Origin: Paracoccaceae bacterium
Lineage (GTDB): Bacteria; Pseudomonadota; Alphaproteobacteria; Rhodobacterales; Rhodobacteraceae
NCBI GenBank assembly: GCA_947449875.1
Contig: CANFSY010000003.1
Coordinates: forward strand, 1-62,753
Length of the DNA stretch: 62,753 nucleotides
Direction: 5' to 3'
Numbering within the stretch: position 1 is the stretch's first letter; the number at the start of each line of letters is the position of its first letter. A program made the translations under genes and the position numbers. The notes beneath the pieces were generated by a model that saw only the letters and a list, made by a program, of their open reading frames with translations, had not been told where the DNA came from and ran no database searches. Positions 17,482 to 28,957 of the stretch are shown here, piece after piece.

Positions 17482-17592
17482 CCTTGTCAAACTGCCTGAA
17501 GGCCACGGATTCCGCGCCCGAACGAACCCGCTCCGCTTGACCGCGTGCCGCCCACCCGTTACGCCAACGGCGACCAAGCATAGGAGCCTCAG

Positions 17593-18699
17593 ATGGCCAA
17601 TCCCTCAATCCTCATCCTTGCCGGTGACGGCATCGGCCCCGAAGTTATGGGCGAAGTTAAAAAGATCATCACATGGTTTGATGCCAAGCGCGGGATCACG
17701 TTTGACGTGTCCGAAGATCTGGTGGGCGGGTGCGCTTATGACGCGCATGGCACGCCTTTGACAGACGCCACCATGGCCAAGGCGCAAGAGGTGGACTGCG
17801 TTCTGCTGGGTGCTGTCGGTGGGCCGAAATATGACAAGCTTGATTTCTCGGTCAAGCCCGAGCGCGGCTTGCTGCGGTTGCGCAAAGAGATGGACCTGTT
17901 TTCCAACCTGCGCCCCGCGCAATGCTTTGACGCCTTGGCCGACTTTTCCTCGCTGAAAAAAGAGGTCGTCGCGGGCTTGGATATCGTGATCGTGCGCGAG
18001 CTGACCTCGGGGGTGTATTTCGGCGAACCGCGCGGGATCTTCATGGAAGGCAACGAGCGCGTGGGCATCAACACCCAGCGTTACACCGAATCCGAAATTG
18101 CCCGCGTGGCCCGTTCGGCGTTTGAACTGGCACGCAAGCGCAACAACAAGGTCTGCTCGATGGAGAAGGCCAATGTCATGGAATCGGGCATTTTGTGGCG
18201 CGATGTGGTGCAAGAGATCCACGACAAAGAATATCCCGATGTGAACCTGACCCATATGTACGCCGACGCCGGTGCGATGCAGCTGTGCCGCTGGCCCAAG
18301 CAGTTTGACGTGATCGTCACCGACAACCTGTTTGGCGATATGCTGTCGGACATGGCCGCGATGCTGACGGGCAGCCTTGGGATGCTGCCCTCGGCCAGCC
18401 TTGGTCTGCCGCAGGCGAACGGTCGCCCCAAGGCGCTGTATGAACCTGTGCACGGCTCTGCCCCCGATATCGCGGGCACGGGCAAGGCCAACCCGATTGC
18501 GTGTATTTTGTCTTTCGCAATGGCGCTGCGCTATTCGTTCGATCTGGGGGACGAGGCGACACGCGTGGAAAAGGCGGTTGAAAAGGTGCTGGCCGACGGC
18601 GTGCGCACTGCCGATCTGATGGGCCCCGAAGGTGGTACACCCGTCAGCACCGCGCAGATGGGCGATGCGGTGATTGCCGCTTTGGACGCCAGCCTGTAA
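17593..18699 (+). CDS. leuB: 3-isopropylmalate dehydrogenase
   Basis: The 368-residue enzyme has the decarboxylating-dehydrogenase features: a start with [20 protein letters not shown]-type motif ([15 protein letters not shown]), metal-binding [15 protein letters not shown] and the NAD motif [15 protein letters not shown]. It oxidises 3-isopropylmalate to 2-oxoisocaproate precursor in leucine synthesis. AGGAG lies six bases before the ATG. It is followed by a strong terminator. The three leu genes are on one strand within 5.3 kb. Confidence 0.97.
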   Translation: MANPSILILAGDGIGPEVMGEVKKIITWFDAKRGITFDVSEDLVGGCAYDAHGTPLTDATMAKAQEVDCVLLGAVGGPKYDKLDFSVKPERGLLRLRKEMDLFSNLRPAQCFDALADFSSLKKEVVAGLDIVIVRELTSGVYFGEPRGIFMEGNERVGINTQRYTESEIARVARSAFELARKRNNKVCSMEKANVMESGILWRDVVQEIHDKEYPDVNLTHMYADAGAMQLCRWPKQFDVIVTDNLFGDMLSDMAAMLTGSLGMLPSASLGLPQANGRPKALYEPVHGSAPDIAGTGKANPIACILSFAMALRYSFDLGDEATRVEKAVEKVLADGVRTADLMGPEGGTPVSTAQMGDAVIAALDASL

Positions 18700-18727
18700 C
18701 CCGCCCTTGCTGAATTGAGAAAAACGA

Positions 18728-18757
18728 CGCGCCCGTGACGGTCACGGGCGCGTTTTT
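18728..18757 (+). terminator. Intrinsic terminator after leuB
   Basis: The two 12-base arms, CGCGCCCGTGAC (18728-18739) and GTCACGGGCGCG (18741-18752), are perfectly complementary and followed by five T. The A-run on the left makes it potentially bidirectional. Confidence 0.9.
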
Positions 18758-18784
18758 GTTACAAAGGACTGGCACAAGCCCGGT

Positions 18785-19666
18785 ATGACCAAGCCCAACC
18801 ACCCCCTGAAAGGCGCGCTTTTGGCGCTGGCGTCTTTTTGCGCCTATGCCTGTTCGGATGTGTCGATCAAGGCCTTGGGGCACGGGATGAACTCGTTTCA
18901 GGTGATGTTCTTTGCCGCATTTTGTACGTTGCCCTTCATTTTGGGCCAGATTTTCTGGCAAGACAGACGCGCCAGCCTGCGCCCGAACTTGCCGGGGTTG
19001 ACAGCGTTTCGGGTCGTGATCTCGCTTTTGGGCAGCGGGTTTGTGACCTATACCTTCACCCATCTGCCCTTGGCGCAGTGTTATGCCATCTTCTTTACCA
19101 TGCCGTTGATGATCACCCTGCTGGCTTGGCCCCTGCTGGGCGAGCCGGTTGACCTTTTGCGCGGCACGATCATCGTGGCGGGCTTTGGCGGCGTGCTGAT
19201 CGCCTTGCAACCCGGATCAACCCATTTCCAACTGGCGCATCTGACGGCGATTTTGGGGGCCGTGACCGGTGCGCTGAACTCGCTTATCTTTCGCAAGATC
19301 GGGCACCGCGAAAAGTCGGGGGTGATTTTGCTCTATCCCGTGTTGGCGCAGGTGGTGGGGGCGGGGATGATTATGCCCTTTGTCTGGCAACCGCTGACGC
19401 TGAGCGAATGGCAAGTGGGGTTGCAGATGGGGGCCTTGGGGTTGACGGGGGGGTTGTTTATCATTGCCGCCTACCGCACGGCACCGGCGATTGTCGTGGC
19501 GCCCATGCAATACAGCCAGATCGTCTGGGCCAGTGTTTTGGCCTTTGTGCTATGGGGCGAAAAGCCAAGTTTGGCGGCGACCTTGGGCATTGGCGTCATT
19601 ATCGTGGCCGGACTTGCCCTGTTGGCCGCGGCCGGGCGCAAGCGCCCGCAACAACCCGCAGGCTAA
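18785..19666 (+). CDS. EamA/DMT family transporter
   Basis: The 293-residue membrane protein has ten predicted helices. Repeat 1 begins LALASFCAYACSDVSIKAL and repeat 2 ends VAPMQYSQIVWASVLAF, a form shared with the next gene. It is predicted to be an inner-membrane metabolite transporter of unknown substrate. It starts 28 bp after the leuB terminator, so it probably has its own promoter overlapping that area. Together with the next gene it forms a second tandem EamA pair in the window. Confidence 0.87.
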   Translation: MTKPNHPLKGALLALASFCAYACSDVSIKALGHGMNSFQVMFFAAFCTLPFILGQIFWQDRRASLRPNLPGLTAFRVVISLLGSGFVTYTFTHLPLAQCYAIFFTMPLMITLLAWPLLGEPVDLLRGTIIVAGFGGVLIALQPGSTHFQLAHLTAILGAVTGALNSLIFRKIGHREKSGVILLYPVLAQVVGAGMIMPFVWQPLTLSEWQVGLQMGALGLTGGLFIIAAYRTAPAIVVAPMQYSQIVWASVLAFVLWGEKPSLAATLGIGVIIVAGLALLAAAGRKRPQQPAG

Positions 19667-19741
19667 CCCCGCATTTCGCTTGAAATCACCCCGATTTGGC
19701 GCGAGGGAAAGCCAAACCCCGCCCCCAACATCAGGTTGCCC

Positions 19742-20734
19742 ATGCCCGTCCGCACATCCACCCTGAACGGCGCGCTTTTGGCCCTTTTGTCATTTAGCAT
19801 CTACGCCACCAGCGATGCCATCGTGAAATTCATGGGGGCCAGTTACAGCCCGTTTCAAAACATCTTCTTTTCCGGCCTGTTCGGCTTTCCTTTGGTGGCC
19901 ATTATGCTGATGACCGACCGGTCGGAAGGCAACCTGATCCCGCGCAAACCGGCCATGACGCTGCTGCGATCTGCGCTTGTGGCGATCAACGGGGTTTGCG
20001 GTTTTTACGCTTTTGCCACCCTGCCCTTAAGCGAGGCTTACCCGATCTTCTTTTCTTCCCCCCTATTGATCACCCTGTTCGCCATACCGATGCTGGGCGA
20101 GCGGGTGGGCATTCACCGTGGGCTGGCGATTGTGCTGGGGCTGTTGGGCGTGCTGGTGGTGCTGCGACCGGGGCAATCGCATCTGGGGCTGGGGCATCTG
20201 GCGGCGATTGCGGCGGCGGTGATTTTTGCGGTGAATTCGGTTTTGGTGCGCATCACCGGACAATCGGAACGCTCGGTCGTGATCATGCTGTACCCGATGA
20301 TTGCCAACACGATCGTCTCAGGGCTGGCGCTGCCCTTTGTCTATCAACCCCTGCCGCTGGCCCATCTGGGCCTGTTGGCCGCGATGGCGACGTTAAGCTT
20401 TGTGGCGGGGGTGATTGCCATTGCCGCCTACAGGCGCGCACAGGCGGCGATTGTGGCGACGATGCAGTACAGCCAGATCATCTGGGCGTCGATCTTTGGC
20501 GTGGTGATCTTTCATGAAAAAAGCGATCTTTGGACGCTGGTGGGCACGGTGATCATCATCGCCTCGGGCATTTACATCGTGCTGCGCGAAGGAACGCCTG
20601 CCGTGTCCAACACCAAGCCCGTGACAGAAACGCGGTCAGAGTTTGACCTTGGCTTGCAACCGCGTTCCAGCGCGTGGTTGAAATTCTTCGACAGCGGCAA
20701 GGCGCGGGGGGCGGAACGTCACGATCCCTCGTAA
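19742..20734 (+). CDS. EamA/DMT family transporter (tandem paralogue)
   Basis: The 330-residue protein parallels the preceding transporter: LLALLSFSIYATSDAIVKFMG near the start and IVATMQYSQIIWASIFG in repeat 2. A hydrophilic C-terminal tail of about 45 residues (NTKPVTETRSEFD onward) lies beyond the last helix and is absent from its neighbour. I chose the ATG at 19742 over a TTG two codons upstream. Substrate unknown. Confidence 0.86.
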   Translation: MPVRTSTLNGALLALLSFSIYATSDAIVKFMGASYSPFQNIFFSGLFGFPLVAIMLMTDRSEGNLIPRKPAMTLLRSALVAINGVCGFYAFATLPLSEAYPIFFSSPLLITLFAIPMLGERVGIHRGLAIVLGLLGVLVVLRPGQSHLGLGHLAAIAAAVIFAVNSVLVRITGQSERSVVIMLYPMIANTIVSGLALPFVYQPLPLAHLGLLAAMATLSFVAGVIAIAAYRRAQAAIVATMQYSQIIWASIFGVVIFHEKSDLWTLVGTVIIIASGIYIVLREGTPAVSNTKPVTETRSEFDLGLQPRSSAWLKFFDSGKARGAERHDPS

Positions 20735-20800
20735 AGCATGCAGAATGCAGCGCGCCCCCTTGCAAATGGGCGCGCATCAGGCTAACCCCCCTGCCACGGT

Positions 20801-20877
20801 CGGAGCGTAGCGCAGTCTGGTAGCGCACCTGCTTCGGGAGCAGGGGGTCGGAGGTTCGAATCCTCTCGCTCCGACCA
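20801..20877 (+). tRNA. tRNA-Pro (anticodon CGG)
   Basis: A 77-nt cloverleaf is visible: the acceptor arm CGGAGCG pairs with CGCTCCG and the 3' CCA is encoded. The anticodon stem CCTGC/GCAGG encloses the loop TTCGGGA, giving anticodon CGG. The T arm contains GGTTCGAATCC. It lies between the EamA pair and gpmI. I see no integrated element or attachment-site duplication next to it. Confidence 0.96.
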
Positions 20878-20988
20878 AATTTCCCGATACCATCCCATAA
20901 GCGGCACAGTGCACCCCTACGGCGGCGGTGTTGCGCGTTGCGTTTGTGGCGCGTAAACAGCGCCAAACCCCAGCGAAAGGCCAGACCG

Positions 20989-22512
20989 ATGCAAGCCAAG
21001 AAACCCGTTGTTTTGTGCATTCTGGATGGCTGGGGGATTGGCGCAAATCCGGCGGTGTCGGCCCCTGCCCAAGCGCATGTGCCCAATTTCAACCACCTGT
21101 GGCAGACCTGCCCGCATGAAACCCTGACAACCTTTGGCCCCGATGTGGGCTTGCCCACTGGCCAGATGGGCAATTCCGAAGTGGGCCATACCAACATCGG
21201 CGCGGGCCGTGTGGTGGCGATGGACTTGGGCGCGATTGATCTGGCGATTGAAGACGGCAGCTTTGCGCAAAACCCCAGCTTGGTGCGCTTTGCGGATAAG
21301 CTGAAAGCCTCGGGCGGGACGGCGCATTTGATGGGGGTGATTTCGGATGGCGGGGTGCATGGCCATTTGAACCACGTTCTGGCCGCCGCCCGCGCGTTGA
21401 CCGCCCTTGGCGTACCGGTCGCCCTGCACGCCATCACCGACGGGCGCGATGTGTCGCCCAGTTCGGCGGCAGAGTTTATCGAAGCGTTGATGGTGTCTTT
21501 GCCCCAAGGGGCCAAGGTTGCCACCGTCATCGGCCGCTATTGGGCGATGGACCGTGACACACGATGGGAACGGGTCGCCCGCGCGTTTGAGGCGATGGTG
21601 AACGCCAAAGGCGACCACGCCCCAACCCCGCAAGCCGCCGTTGCCGCCTCTTATGCCAAGGGCGAGATGGACGAATTCGTGGCCCCCACCGTGATCGGCG
21701 ATTACCAAGGCGCACGCGACGGCGATGGCTACTTTTGCCTGAACTTCCGCTCTGACCGTGCGCGCGAGATTATGGCCGCCTTGGCCGAGCCTGACTTTAC
21801 CGGCTTTGACACGGGCAAAAGGCCAGTGTGGGGCGCGCTTTTGGGCATGGTGGAATATTCCGCCCAGTCCAGCACCTATCTGGAAACGGCCTATCCCAAA
21901 CGCTCTTTGGTCAATACGATCGGCGAATGGGTGGCCAAACAGGGCAAAACCCAGTTCCGCTTGGCCGAGACGGAAAAGTACCCGCATGTCACCTTCTTTC
22001 TGAACGGTGGTCGCGAAGACCCCTTTGCGGGGGAGGCGCGCTTTATGCCCAAATCGCCCAAGGTGGCGACCTATGATTTGCAGCCTGAAATGTCCTCGGT
22101 CGAGGTGTCGGACCAGTTGGTGCAGGCCATTGCGACGGGCTATGATCTGATCGTGGTCAACTTTGCCAACCCCGATATGGTGGGTCACACCGGCAGCCTG
22201 CCCGCCGCGATCAAAGCCTGCGAGGCGGTTGATATCGGGCTGGGCCGCGCGCTTGATGCGCTGGCCAAGGCGGGCGGAGCGATGATTGTGACGGCAGATC
22301 ATGGCAACTGCGAGCTGATGGTTGATCCGGTCACGGGGGGACCGCACACCTCGCACACAGTCAATCCGGTGCCGGTGATTCTGGTCGGCGGGCCTGCGGG
22401 GGCAACGCTGCGCGCTGGCGGGCGGTTGGCCGATCTGGCGCCCACGCTGCTGGCGCTGATGGGCTTGGACCAACCGGCCGAGATGACGGGCAAAAGCCTG
22501 CTGTTGGCCTAA
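20989..22512 (+). CDS. gpmI: 2,3-bisphosphoglycerate-independent phosphoglycerate mutase
   Basis: The 507-residue alkaline-phosphatase-superfamily enzyme has the early metal ligand motif LDGWG, the phosphoserine loop GQMGNSEVGH with Ser63, DGRDVSPSSA, and the late TADHGNCE metal motif. It interconverts 3- and 2-phosphoglycerate in glycolysis/gluconeogenesis. The ATG at 20989 was chosen because the fold starts at once (VVLCILDGWG); an in-frame upstream start would add 17 basic, unconserved residues. It is followed by 221 bp without a gene. Confidence 0.96.
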   Translation: MQAKKPVVLCILDGWGIGANPAVSAPAQAHVPNFNHLWQTCPHETLTTFGPDVGLPTGQMGNSEVGHTNIGAGRVVAMDLGAIDLAIEDGSFAQNPSLVRFADKLKASGGTAHLMGVISDGGVHGHLNHVLAAARALTALGVPVALHAITDGRDVSPSSAAEFIEALMVSLPQGAKVATVIGRYWAMDRDTRWERVARAFEAMVNAKGDHAPTPQAAVAASYAKGEMDEFVAPTVIGDYQGARDGDGYFCLNFRSDRAREIMAALAEPDFTGFDTGKRPVWGALLGMVEYSAQSSTYLETAYPKRSLVNTIGEWVAKQGKTQFRLAETEKYPHVTFFLNGGREDPFAGEARFMPKSPKVATYDLQPEMSSVEVSDQLVQAIATGYDLIVVNFANPDMVGHTGSLPAAIKACEAVDIGLGRALDALAKAGGAMIVTADHGNCELMVDPVTGGPHTSHTVNPVPVILVGGPAGATLRAGGRLADLAPTLLALMGLDQPAEMTGKSLLLA

Positions 22513-22733
22513 GTCAGGCGTTTGCTACGCAAATGTGATGCGCTTTGCGGCGGCAAATGGCGATCACAGGCTTCTGGCAGCGCGGGTTCAACGTTATGCA
22601 GGCTAAGACAGCGCAATCAGGCGAAATTCGGATGTGCCAGACTTGGCCTTTGGTGTAAGCCAAGACAAAGACACTAGGACAGGCGGTTTTCTTGCCCCAA
22701 AGCGGGGGGGCCGCAAACGGGGAAAGACACGCG

Positions 22734-24077
22734 ATGAACAAGGTTCTGATGGCCGCTGTTGGCGGTATGGTGGGCGGAGCGCTGATTGTCACACAATTTG
22801 CCGGGCCCCTGATTGCCGAAGTGGCGAACAAAGACACATCGGTTTACCAGCAGCTTGACCTGTTCGGCGATGTCTTCGAACGCATCCGCGCGCAATATGT
22901 CGAAGAGGTTGACAGCCAAAAGCTGATCGAAGCGGCGGTTAACGGTATGCTCACCTCGCTTGACCCGCATTCCAGCTATATGAACGCCAAAGACTTCGCC
23001 GCCATGCAGGTCGAAACCAAGGGCGAGTTCGGCGGCCTTGGCATCGAAGTGACCCAGCAAGACGGTTACATCAAAGTCGTCTCGCCCATCGACGGCACGC
23101 CGGCCGACAAGGCCGGGATCAAAACCGGCGATCTGATCATCAAGGTCGATGGCAAGTCGGTCAACGGCCTGACCATGGACCAAGGTGTTGACCTGATGCG
23201 CGGGCCGATCGGGTCAGAGGTGATCATCACCGTGGTGCGCGAAGGGGTCAAACAGCCCTTCGATGTGTCAATCATCCGCGACACGATCAAGGTCGCCGCC
23301 GTCAAGGGCCGCTTGATTGGCACTACGATTGTGGTGCGCATCACATCCTTTACCGATCAAACCTTTAGCGGCTTGCAGGCCGAGTTGAAGAAAGCCGCCG
23401 ATGAAGCCGGCGGGATGGATAGGGTCACTGGCGTGGTGCTTGATCTGCGCAACAACCCCGGCGGGCTGTTGATGCAGGCGGTGGACGTGTCAGACGCCTT
23501 CCTGACCGAGGGTGAGATCGTGTCAACCCGCGGGCGCAACCCGCAAGACAACGAGCGGTTCAACGCCACCAAGGGCGATCTGACCAATGGCAAGCCGGTT
23601 GTGGTGCTGATCAACGGCGGCTCGGCCTCGGCCTCGGAAATTGTGACGGGGGCGTTGCAGGACCATCACCGCGCGATTGTTGTGGGCACCAAAAGCTTTG
23701 GCAAAGGGTCGGTGCAAACCATCATTCCGGTGCGCGGCGAAGGGGCGATGCGCTTGACGACGGCGCGGTATTACACGCCGTCGGGCCGTTCGATCCAAGC
23801 CTTGGGGGTGATGCCCGATATCGTCGTCAACCAGCCGCTGGTGGACCCCAACGCCAAACCTGCCGAAGATAAGACCGCCGAGGCGAACAAGATGACCTCG
23901 GAAGCCGATCTGAACGGGATCATCTCGAACGACTCGATGACGGACGAGGAAAAGAAACAATTGGAAGACGAACGCGCGCGCACCGAAGAGGCATCGAAAC
24001 TGCGTGACGACGATTTCCAGCTGGCCTATGCCATCGACATCCTGCGCGGTCTGGCCGCAGTGGCCCCCCAGCCATGA
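22734..24077 (+). CDS. ctpA: Carboxy-terminal processing protease (S41 family)
   Basis: The 447-residue protease starts with a membrane-anchor or signal helix ([16 protein letters not shown]). A PDZ domain follows at about residues 95-175 ([20 protein letters not shown]), and then the S41 catalytic domain, with the serine motif GGSASASE (about 295-302) and the lysine in SFGKGSVQ (Lys324) as the Ser/Lys dyad. It trims periplasmic proteins. The 221-bp spacer after gpmI holds an inverted repeat CTTGGC/GCCAAG (22642-22664) but no gene, although I recall an envC-like peptidase often sitting between gpmI and ctpA in relatives. It overlaps rppH by four bases. Confidence 0.95.
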   Translation: MNKVLMAAVGGMVGGALIVTQFAGPLIAEVANKDTSVYQQLDLFGDVFERIRAQYVEEVDSQKLIEAAVNGMLTSLDPHSSYMNAKDFAAMQVETKGEFGGLGIEVTQQDGYIKVVSPIDGTPADKAGIKTGDLIIKVDGKSVNGLTMDQGVDLMRGPIGSEVIITVVREGVKQPFDVSIIRDTIKVAAVKGRLIGTTIVVRITSFTDQTFSGLQAELKKAADEAGGMDRVTGVVLDLRNNPGGLLMQAVDVSDAFLTEGEIVSTRGRNPQDNERFNATKGDLTNGKPVVVLINGGSASASEIVTGALQDHHRAIVVGTKSFGKGSVQTIIPVRGEGAMRLTTARYYTPSGRSIQALGVMPDIVVNQPLVDPNAKPAEDKTAEANKMTSEADLNGIISNDSMTDEEKKQLEDERARTEEASKLRDDDFQLAYAIDILRGLAAVAPQP

Positions 24078-24544
24078 GCGATCTGCCCTATCGCCCCTGC
24101 GTTGGCGTCACCCTGATCAACCCTGCAGGGTTGATCTTTGCAGGCCGCCGCTTAGACGGCGCGCCTGAGGCGTGGCAAATGCCACAGGGCGGGATTGACG
24201 AGGGCGAAAAGCCCCGCGCCGCAGGGTTGCGCGAATTGGCCGAAGAAACTGGCGTGACGGGTGATCTTGTCACCTTTCTGGCCAAAACGCCCGATTGGCT
24301 GACCTATGACCTGCCGCCCGAGTTGTTGGGCAAGGTCTGGGGCGGCAAGTTCAAGGGGCAGCGGCAAAAGTGGTACCTGTACCGCTTTGACGGGCGCGAC
24401 GATCAGGTGAACATCGTGCAGCCGCATCAGGAATTTGCCGAATGGCGCTGGATCGCGGCAGACGAGATGTTGGCCGCCATCGTGCCCTTCAAACGCGCGG
24501 TCTATGAACAAGTGATCACGGCGTTTCGCAGCCACTTGGCCTAA
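24074..24544 (+). CDS. rppH: RNA 5'-pyrophosphohydrolase (Nudix)
   Basis: The 156-residue Nudix hydrolase has a complete Nudix box at residues 39-61 ([13 protein letters not shown] then RELAEETGV). The RppH-type segments WQMPQGGID and [11 protein letters not shown] are also present. It removes pyrophosphate from 5' triphosphorylated RNA to begin decay. It starts on the ctpA stop codon (ATGA) and is convergent with the glycosyltransferase gene, whose stop overlaps its stop region by four bases. Confidence 0.94.
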   Translation: MSDLPYRPCVGVTLINPAGLIFAGRRLDGAPEAWQMPQGGIDEGEKPRAAGLRELAEETGVTGDLVTFLAKTPDWLTYDLPPELLGKVWGGKFKGQRQKWYLYRFDGRDDQVNIVQPHQEFAEWRWIAADEMLAAIVPFKRAVYEQVITAFRSHLA

Positions 24545-26400
24545 GGGTTCGGGGGCAGGTTCAGGGCCTTGCGCCAAAACTCTGGCGTGGTGATCTGGGG
24601 ATAGCGGCGGCGGTACAGCGCGCGCAGCCTTTGATAGACCAAGACCGTGCGCACCGACAGCACCAGCACCTGCCCCAAAAGCCAAAGCGCCTTAGCGTTG
24701 TTTCGGCGGGTGACATAGGCCCGATCGCCCGCGACATTCAGATAGGTAATCTGCACCGCCCCCCAAACCGCATCGCTAAATCCCCGCTCTGCGGCGAGAA
24801 TGACCCGCTTGGACCCCCATGCCCCAAAGAAGGGCAGCAAATGCCCGTTCAGGGAAAAGGGGTAAAACAACCTGCGCAGCGCCTTGTTATTGCCCAAAAA
24901 CCCTGTGCGCTCGTCAAGATCAAAGTTTTCGATCGGCTGCCAAACCTCGGTCTTGACCAAGGCCTTGATCGCGGCGCGGGCGGATGCGGCGTCAGGCTCT
25001 CGCACGAAGACATCGGGGCCTTTCAAAACATCGCGCCACGCCATCAAGACGGCCTCGATCGTTTCGTACTGAAACTTGACGATATTGCGCCGCACAAACG
25101 CCAAGGCGATGCCGATCAAGGCGAACCGACCCACGGCCATCTGCTTGAGCGCAAGGTGGTGCACCAGATGACTGCGCAGATCAAGGTACCAGTTCAGCGG
25201 CGTTTCTTTGTCCACAAAGCTTTCCCCAAAGGCGACAACCCCGTTCAAGGTCGTGATCGCAAAGTCATTGGCCAGCGCAAAGTTCACATCATCGCCCCGC
25301 ACAAAGAAGGGGAACGGGAAACGCTGCGCATGGGCCACGGGAAAGGCAAAAAACCACCACCCGCCGTAAAGATTATGCGGCCGGACCTGCGCGGTTTTTT
25401 GTTCCATCTCAAGCAAATCGTCGAACTTGCGCAGATCGGTGCCCGCAAAACGGGGGCGGCATTTGCGGTTAAAAATGGCCCCGTTTTCGGCCATGCGGGC
25501 CGGTTGGGTGCTGCTGATAAAGGCACCGGCGATGGCGGCTTTGGTGTCTTTGGCAAGGGACAGAAAGGCAAAGCTGCGCTGCAACGCCTCTATCGGGATG
25601 GCGGCGTCATCGTCCATGAACAGCACATGCGAAAAGCCTTCCGCTTTCGCATGGATCAACCCCCGCGAAAAGCCGCCTGAACCGCCCAGATTGGCATTGG
25701 TGAGGCGGTGGATTTTGGGGTGCGGGTCGATTTGGGCGCTGTCGGCGTTGTCGATGATGAAGCACTCTATGTGAGACCCAAACTCTGCCTGTTCCAAGAA
25801 CTGAGCCAAACGCTGCGCCGTAGCCGCGACCTGGACCTCACGATGAAAAGTTGTAATGACAACAGCCAAACGTTGGGTAAGATTGGGTTTGCCATGGGTA
25901 ACGTAACGGGCCGCTGTCACACGGACGTCGGGAGCAATTGCGCGAACCTCAAAAGTGATCAATCCCATTGCCGCGCTGTCGCTATAATGCGATATATCTA
26001 GCCAAACTTCTGTGTCCAATGCGAGCGAAAGGACATTGACGGCAAGGATCTCGTGATAAGATCCAGACACCGCATGTAGCACGGAGATCTCCGCCCTGCC
26101 TAATCCCTTTAGGCCCAGCCAAAGGCCCTGCAAGGAGCATTCTTTGTGCCATTTGGCGATTGAGAGAGCGTTGAAATAGGTGTCAAACTTGGCCACGGCA
26201 TCCTGCGCGATCCAATATCCACCACGGTGGCGATCGTGGGCCACGTTCCCATGGGCATGGGCATAAAGATGCGGTTCAACGCACAGACCTTTTTCTGGAA
26301 AGATCAGGTTTTGCAGGGTGATAGACGCGCCCTTTGCTGGGTTATCTTCTGACGCTGCAACGGCAAAGTCCGTGCAGGTGCGACGTGACCCTTCGCTCAT
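24541..26400 (-). CDS. GlfT2-like galactofuranosyltransferase (GT2)
   Basis: About 619 residues. The N-terminal beta-rich domain ([12 protein letters not shown], the [12 protein letters not shown] region) and the GT-A domain resemble mycobacterial GlfT2. The GT-A domain carries [28 protein letters not shown], the metal-binding FMDDDA triad, and [10 protein letters not shown]. It would polymerise galactofuranose from UDP-Galf at the membrane face. I chose the ATG at 26400 with AAGGA seven bases upstream; a TTG at 26484 would extend it by 28 residues. The first third of the gene is noticeably less GC-rich than its surroundings. It lies last in the glf transcript. Confidence 0.8.
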   Translation of the reverse strand: MSEGSRRTCTDFAVAASEDNPAKGASITLQNLIFPEKGLCVEPHLYAHAHGNVAHDRHRGGYWIAQDAVAKFDTYFNALSIAKWHKECSLQGLWLGLKGLGRAEISVLHAVSGSYHEILAVNVLSLALDTEVWLDISHYSDSAAMGLITFEVRAIAPDVRVTAARYVTHGKPNLTQRLAVVITTFHREVQVAATAQRLAQFLEQAEFGSHIECFIIDNADSAQIDPHPKIHRLTNANLGGSGGFSRGLIHAKAEGFSHVLFMDDDAAIPIEALQRSFAFLSLAKDTKAAIAGAFISSTQPARMAENGAIFNRKCRPRFAGTDLRKFDDLLEMEQKTAQVRPHNLYGGWWFFAFPVAHAQRFPFPFFVRGDDVNFALANDFAITTLNGVVAFGESFVDKETPLNWYLDLRSHLVHHLALKQMAVGRFALIGIALAFVRRNIVKFQYETIEAVLMAWRDVLKGPDVFVREPDAASARAAIKALVKTEVWQPIENFDLDERTGFLGNNKALRRLFYPFSLNGHLLPFFGAWGSKRVILAAERGFSDAVWGAVQITYLNVAGDRAYVTRRNNAKALWLLGQVLVLSVRTVLVYQRLRALYRRRYPQITTPEFWRKALNLPPNP

Positions 26401-26523
26401 TTCCAATTCCTTTGCCAATCCCTTCAAGGCGGTGTCGCGCGCGGCGACCTTAATCTTTTGCAACACTGTGTCTTGCAATCGCAAACCCGACCGCCGAAAG
26501 ACGGGCGGCTGCGGATGAATAGT

Positions 26524-27548
26524 CTAGCCCTTGCGCAAAGACCGCGCGCGGACTTCGGTTATGTCGCGATTTGGCCGCCTTAACAGAAAATCCGTCACCG
26601 CCAGATTAAGCAGCTGTCGATAGACGGTCCTGCCTTCGCCCGCTTGGCGACCGCGGCGGTGCCATTTTGCGTAGACCAAGGCCAAAACGGGCCAAAACAG
26701 CACGGGCCCCGCGACCATGTGATAGGCCTTCAGCGCATTGCGGTAGGTGTAATAGACCTTCCAAAGCGGCCAATGCAGCCCTTGCCGGTCGGGGTGAAAG
26801 GTGGAACAGGCATGTTCAAACCGCAGTTGCGGCAAAAAGCCGATGCGGCCGCCGCGCTTGGTCAGGCGCAGCGTATACATGACATCGTCCGCATATAGGA
26901 ACAAATCGCCGTCCGGATAGCCCGCCCGCGCCAAGCCCTGACGCGATAAAAACAAGCCCACGAAGGACGCGGCATCAATCGACAGCGGCGCAGGGCTGTC
27001 ATAATCGCAATCGCGCACATGAAACCCGCTGCGGCCCTGACCCAGCAAGGTGCGCATGAAATCCGCCACATGCCAAAACGGATTGCGCGAGGGGCGGTTC
27101 ATCTCGCAAATGCGCCCGTCAGGATAAAAAACCCCCGCCGCGATGGCCTCGTAGCCGGAGGTTTCCAGCTGCGCCGATTGGCTGCGAAAGCTGGCCAAGC
27201 TGCCGCTGTAGGGGCGTGCATCATCGTCCATCAGAACGCACCAATCCGGATCAAACCGCGCGACAAGCGCCCGCAGACCCGCTTCAAACCCCCCCGCCCC
27301 GCCCATGTTGCGCGCCAAGGTGATGACCTTGAGGCGCGGGTCGGCAATTGCGGCCAACAGCTCGGCCGTTCCATCGGTGCAGGCGTTGTTCACAACCATA
27401 ATCACGTCGACCTGTTCGGCCAAAAGCCGGTCAATCGTCAGCCGCAACTGCGCCTTGCGGTTGTGGGTGACGACCAAAGCCGCCAGCCTGACGGGCAAGG
27501 TCGGGCTGGCAGCTAAGCAAACAAGCCTTTGGTTTGAAAGGTCATTCA

Positions 27549-27549
<1 letters not shown>
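26524..27549 (-). CDS. GlfT1-like glycosyltransferase (GT2)
   Basis: The 341-residue family 2 glycosyltransferase has LAALVVTHNRK, VVNNACTDGT, RNMGGAGGFEAG, the VLMDDDARPY metal motif and a conserved FLYADDVMYTLRL region. These match GlfT1/rhamnosyl-type galactofuranosyl transferases that add the first galactofuranose residues. The C-terminal half includes hydrophobic VAGPVLFWPVLALVY. The ATG overlaps the glf stop (TGATG), so translation is coupled. The order glf, GlfT1-like, GlfT2-like suggests one galactofuran-building unit. Confidence 0.82.
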
Positions 27550-28715
<1,166 letters not shown>

Positions 28716-28902
28716 TTAAGATGCCGAAAGTCGGCGGGGACCGAACCGTGTGCAACGCAGCCCACCCCGCCACCTGTGCGGTGCGCGGGGCCGGGTAGGG
28801 AGAAGACGCGGGCAAAGCTGGTCATTGTCCGAAATTCCGGCTGATTCTTTGGCTTAAATTTGCCACTTTCGTTTATATTTTTGATCTAACGGATACAACC
28901 TT

Positions 28903-28916
28903 CGCACATTTGTGCG
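28903..28916. promoter_or_regulatory. Inverted repeat in the glf upstream region
   Basis: CGCACA and TGTGCG flank two bases in the AT-rich 260-bp gap between glf and the monooxygenase gene. No T-run follows on either strand, so an operator is more likely than a terminator. On the minus strand a TATAAA element lies about 25 bp further toward glf. Confidence 0.35.
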
Positions 28917-28957
28917 CTCTTGGAAAGCATTTATGAAAGAAAAGTTAACAACCGCCC

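Noticed and set aside
20801-20877. tRNA-Pro as an integration site for a mobile element
   Set aside because: Flanking genes are housekeeping or transporter genes, and I found no integrase or repeated tRNA 3' end.
20556-21530. Long minus-strand open frame across the tRNA and gpmI
   Set aside because: It covers a tRNA gene and the 5' part of gpmI on the other strand and has no recognisable domain; it is a GC-driven shadow frame.
28903-28916. Inverted repeat as a terminator of the monooxygenase or glf transcripts
   Set aside because: It lies upstream of glf and downstream of the monooxygenase on the same strand, but no T-run follows on either strand; an operator is more likely.
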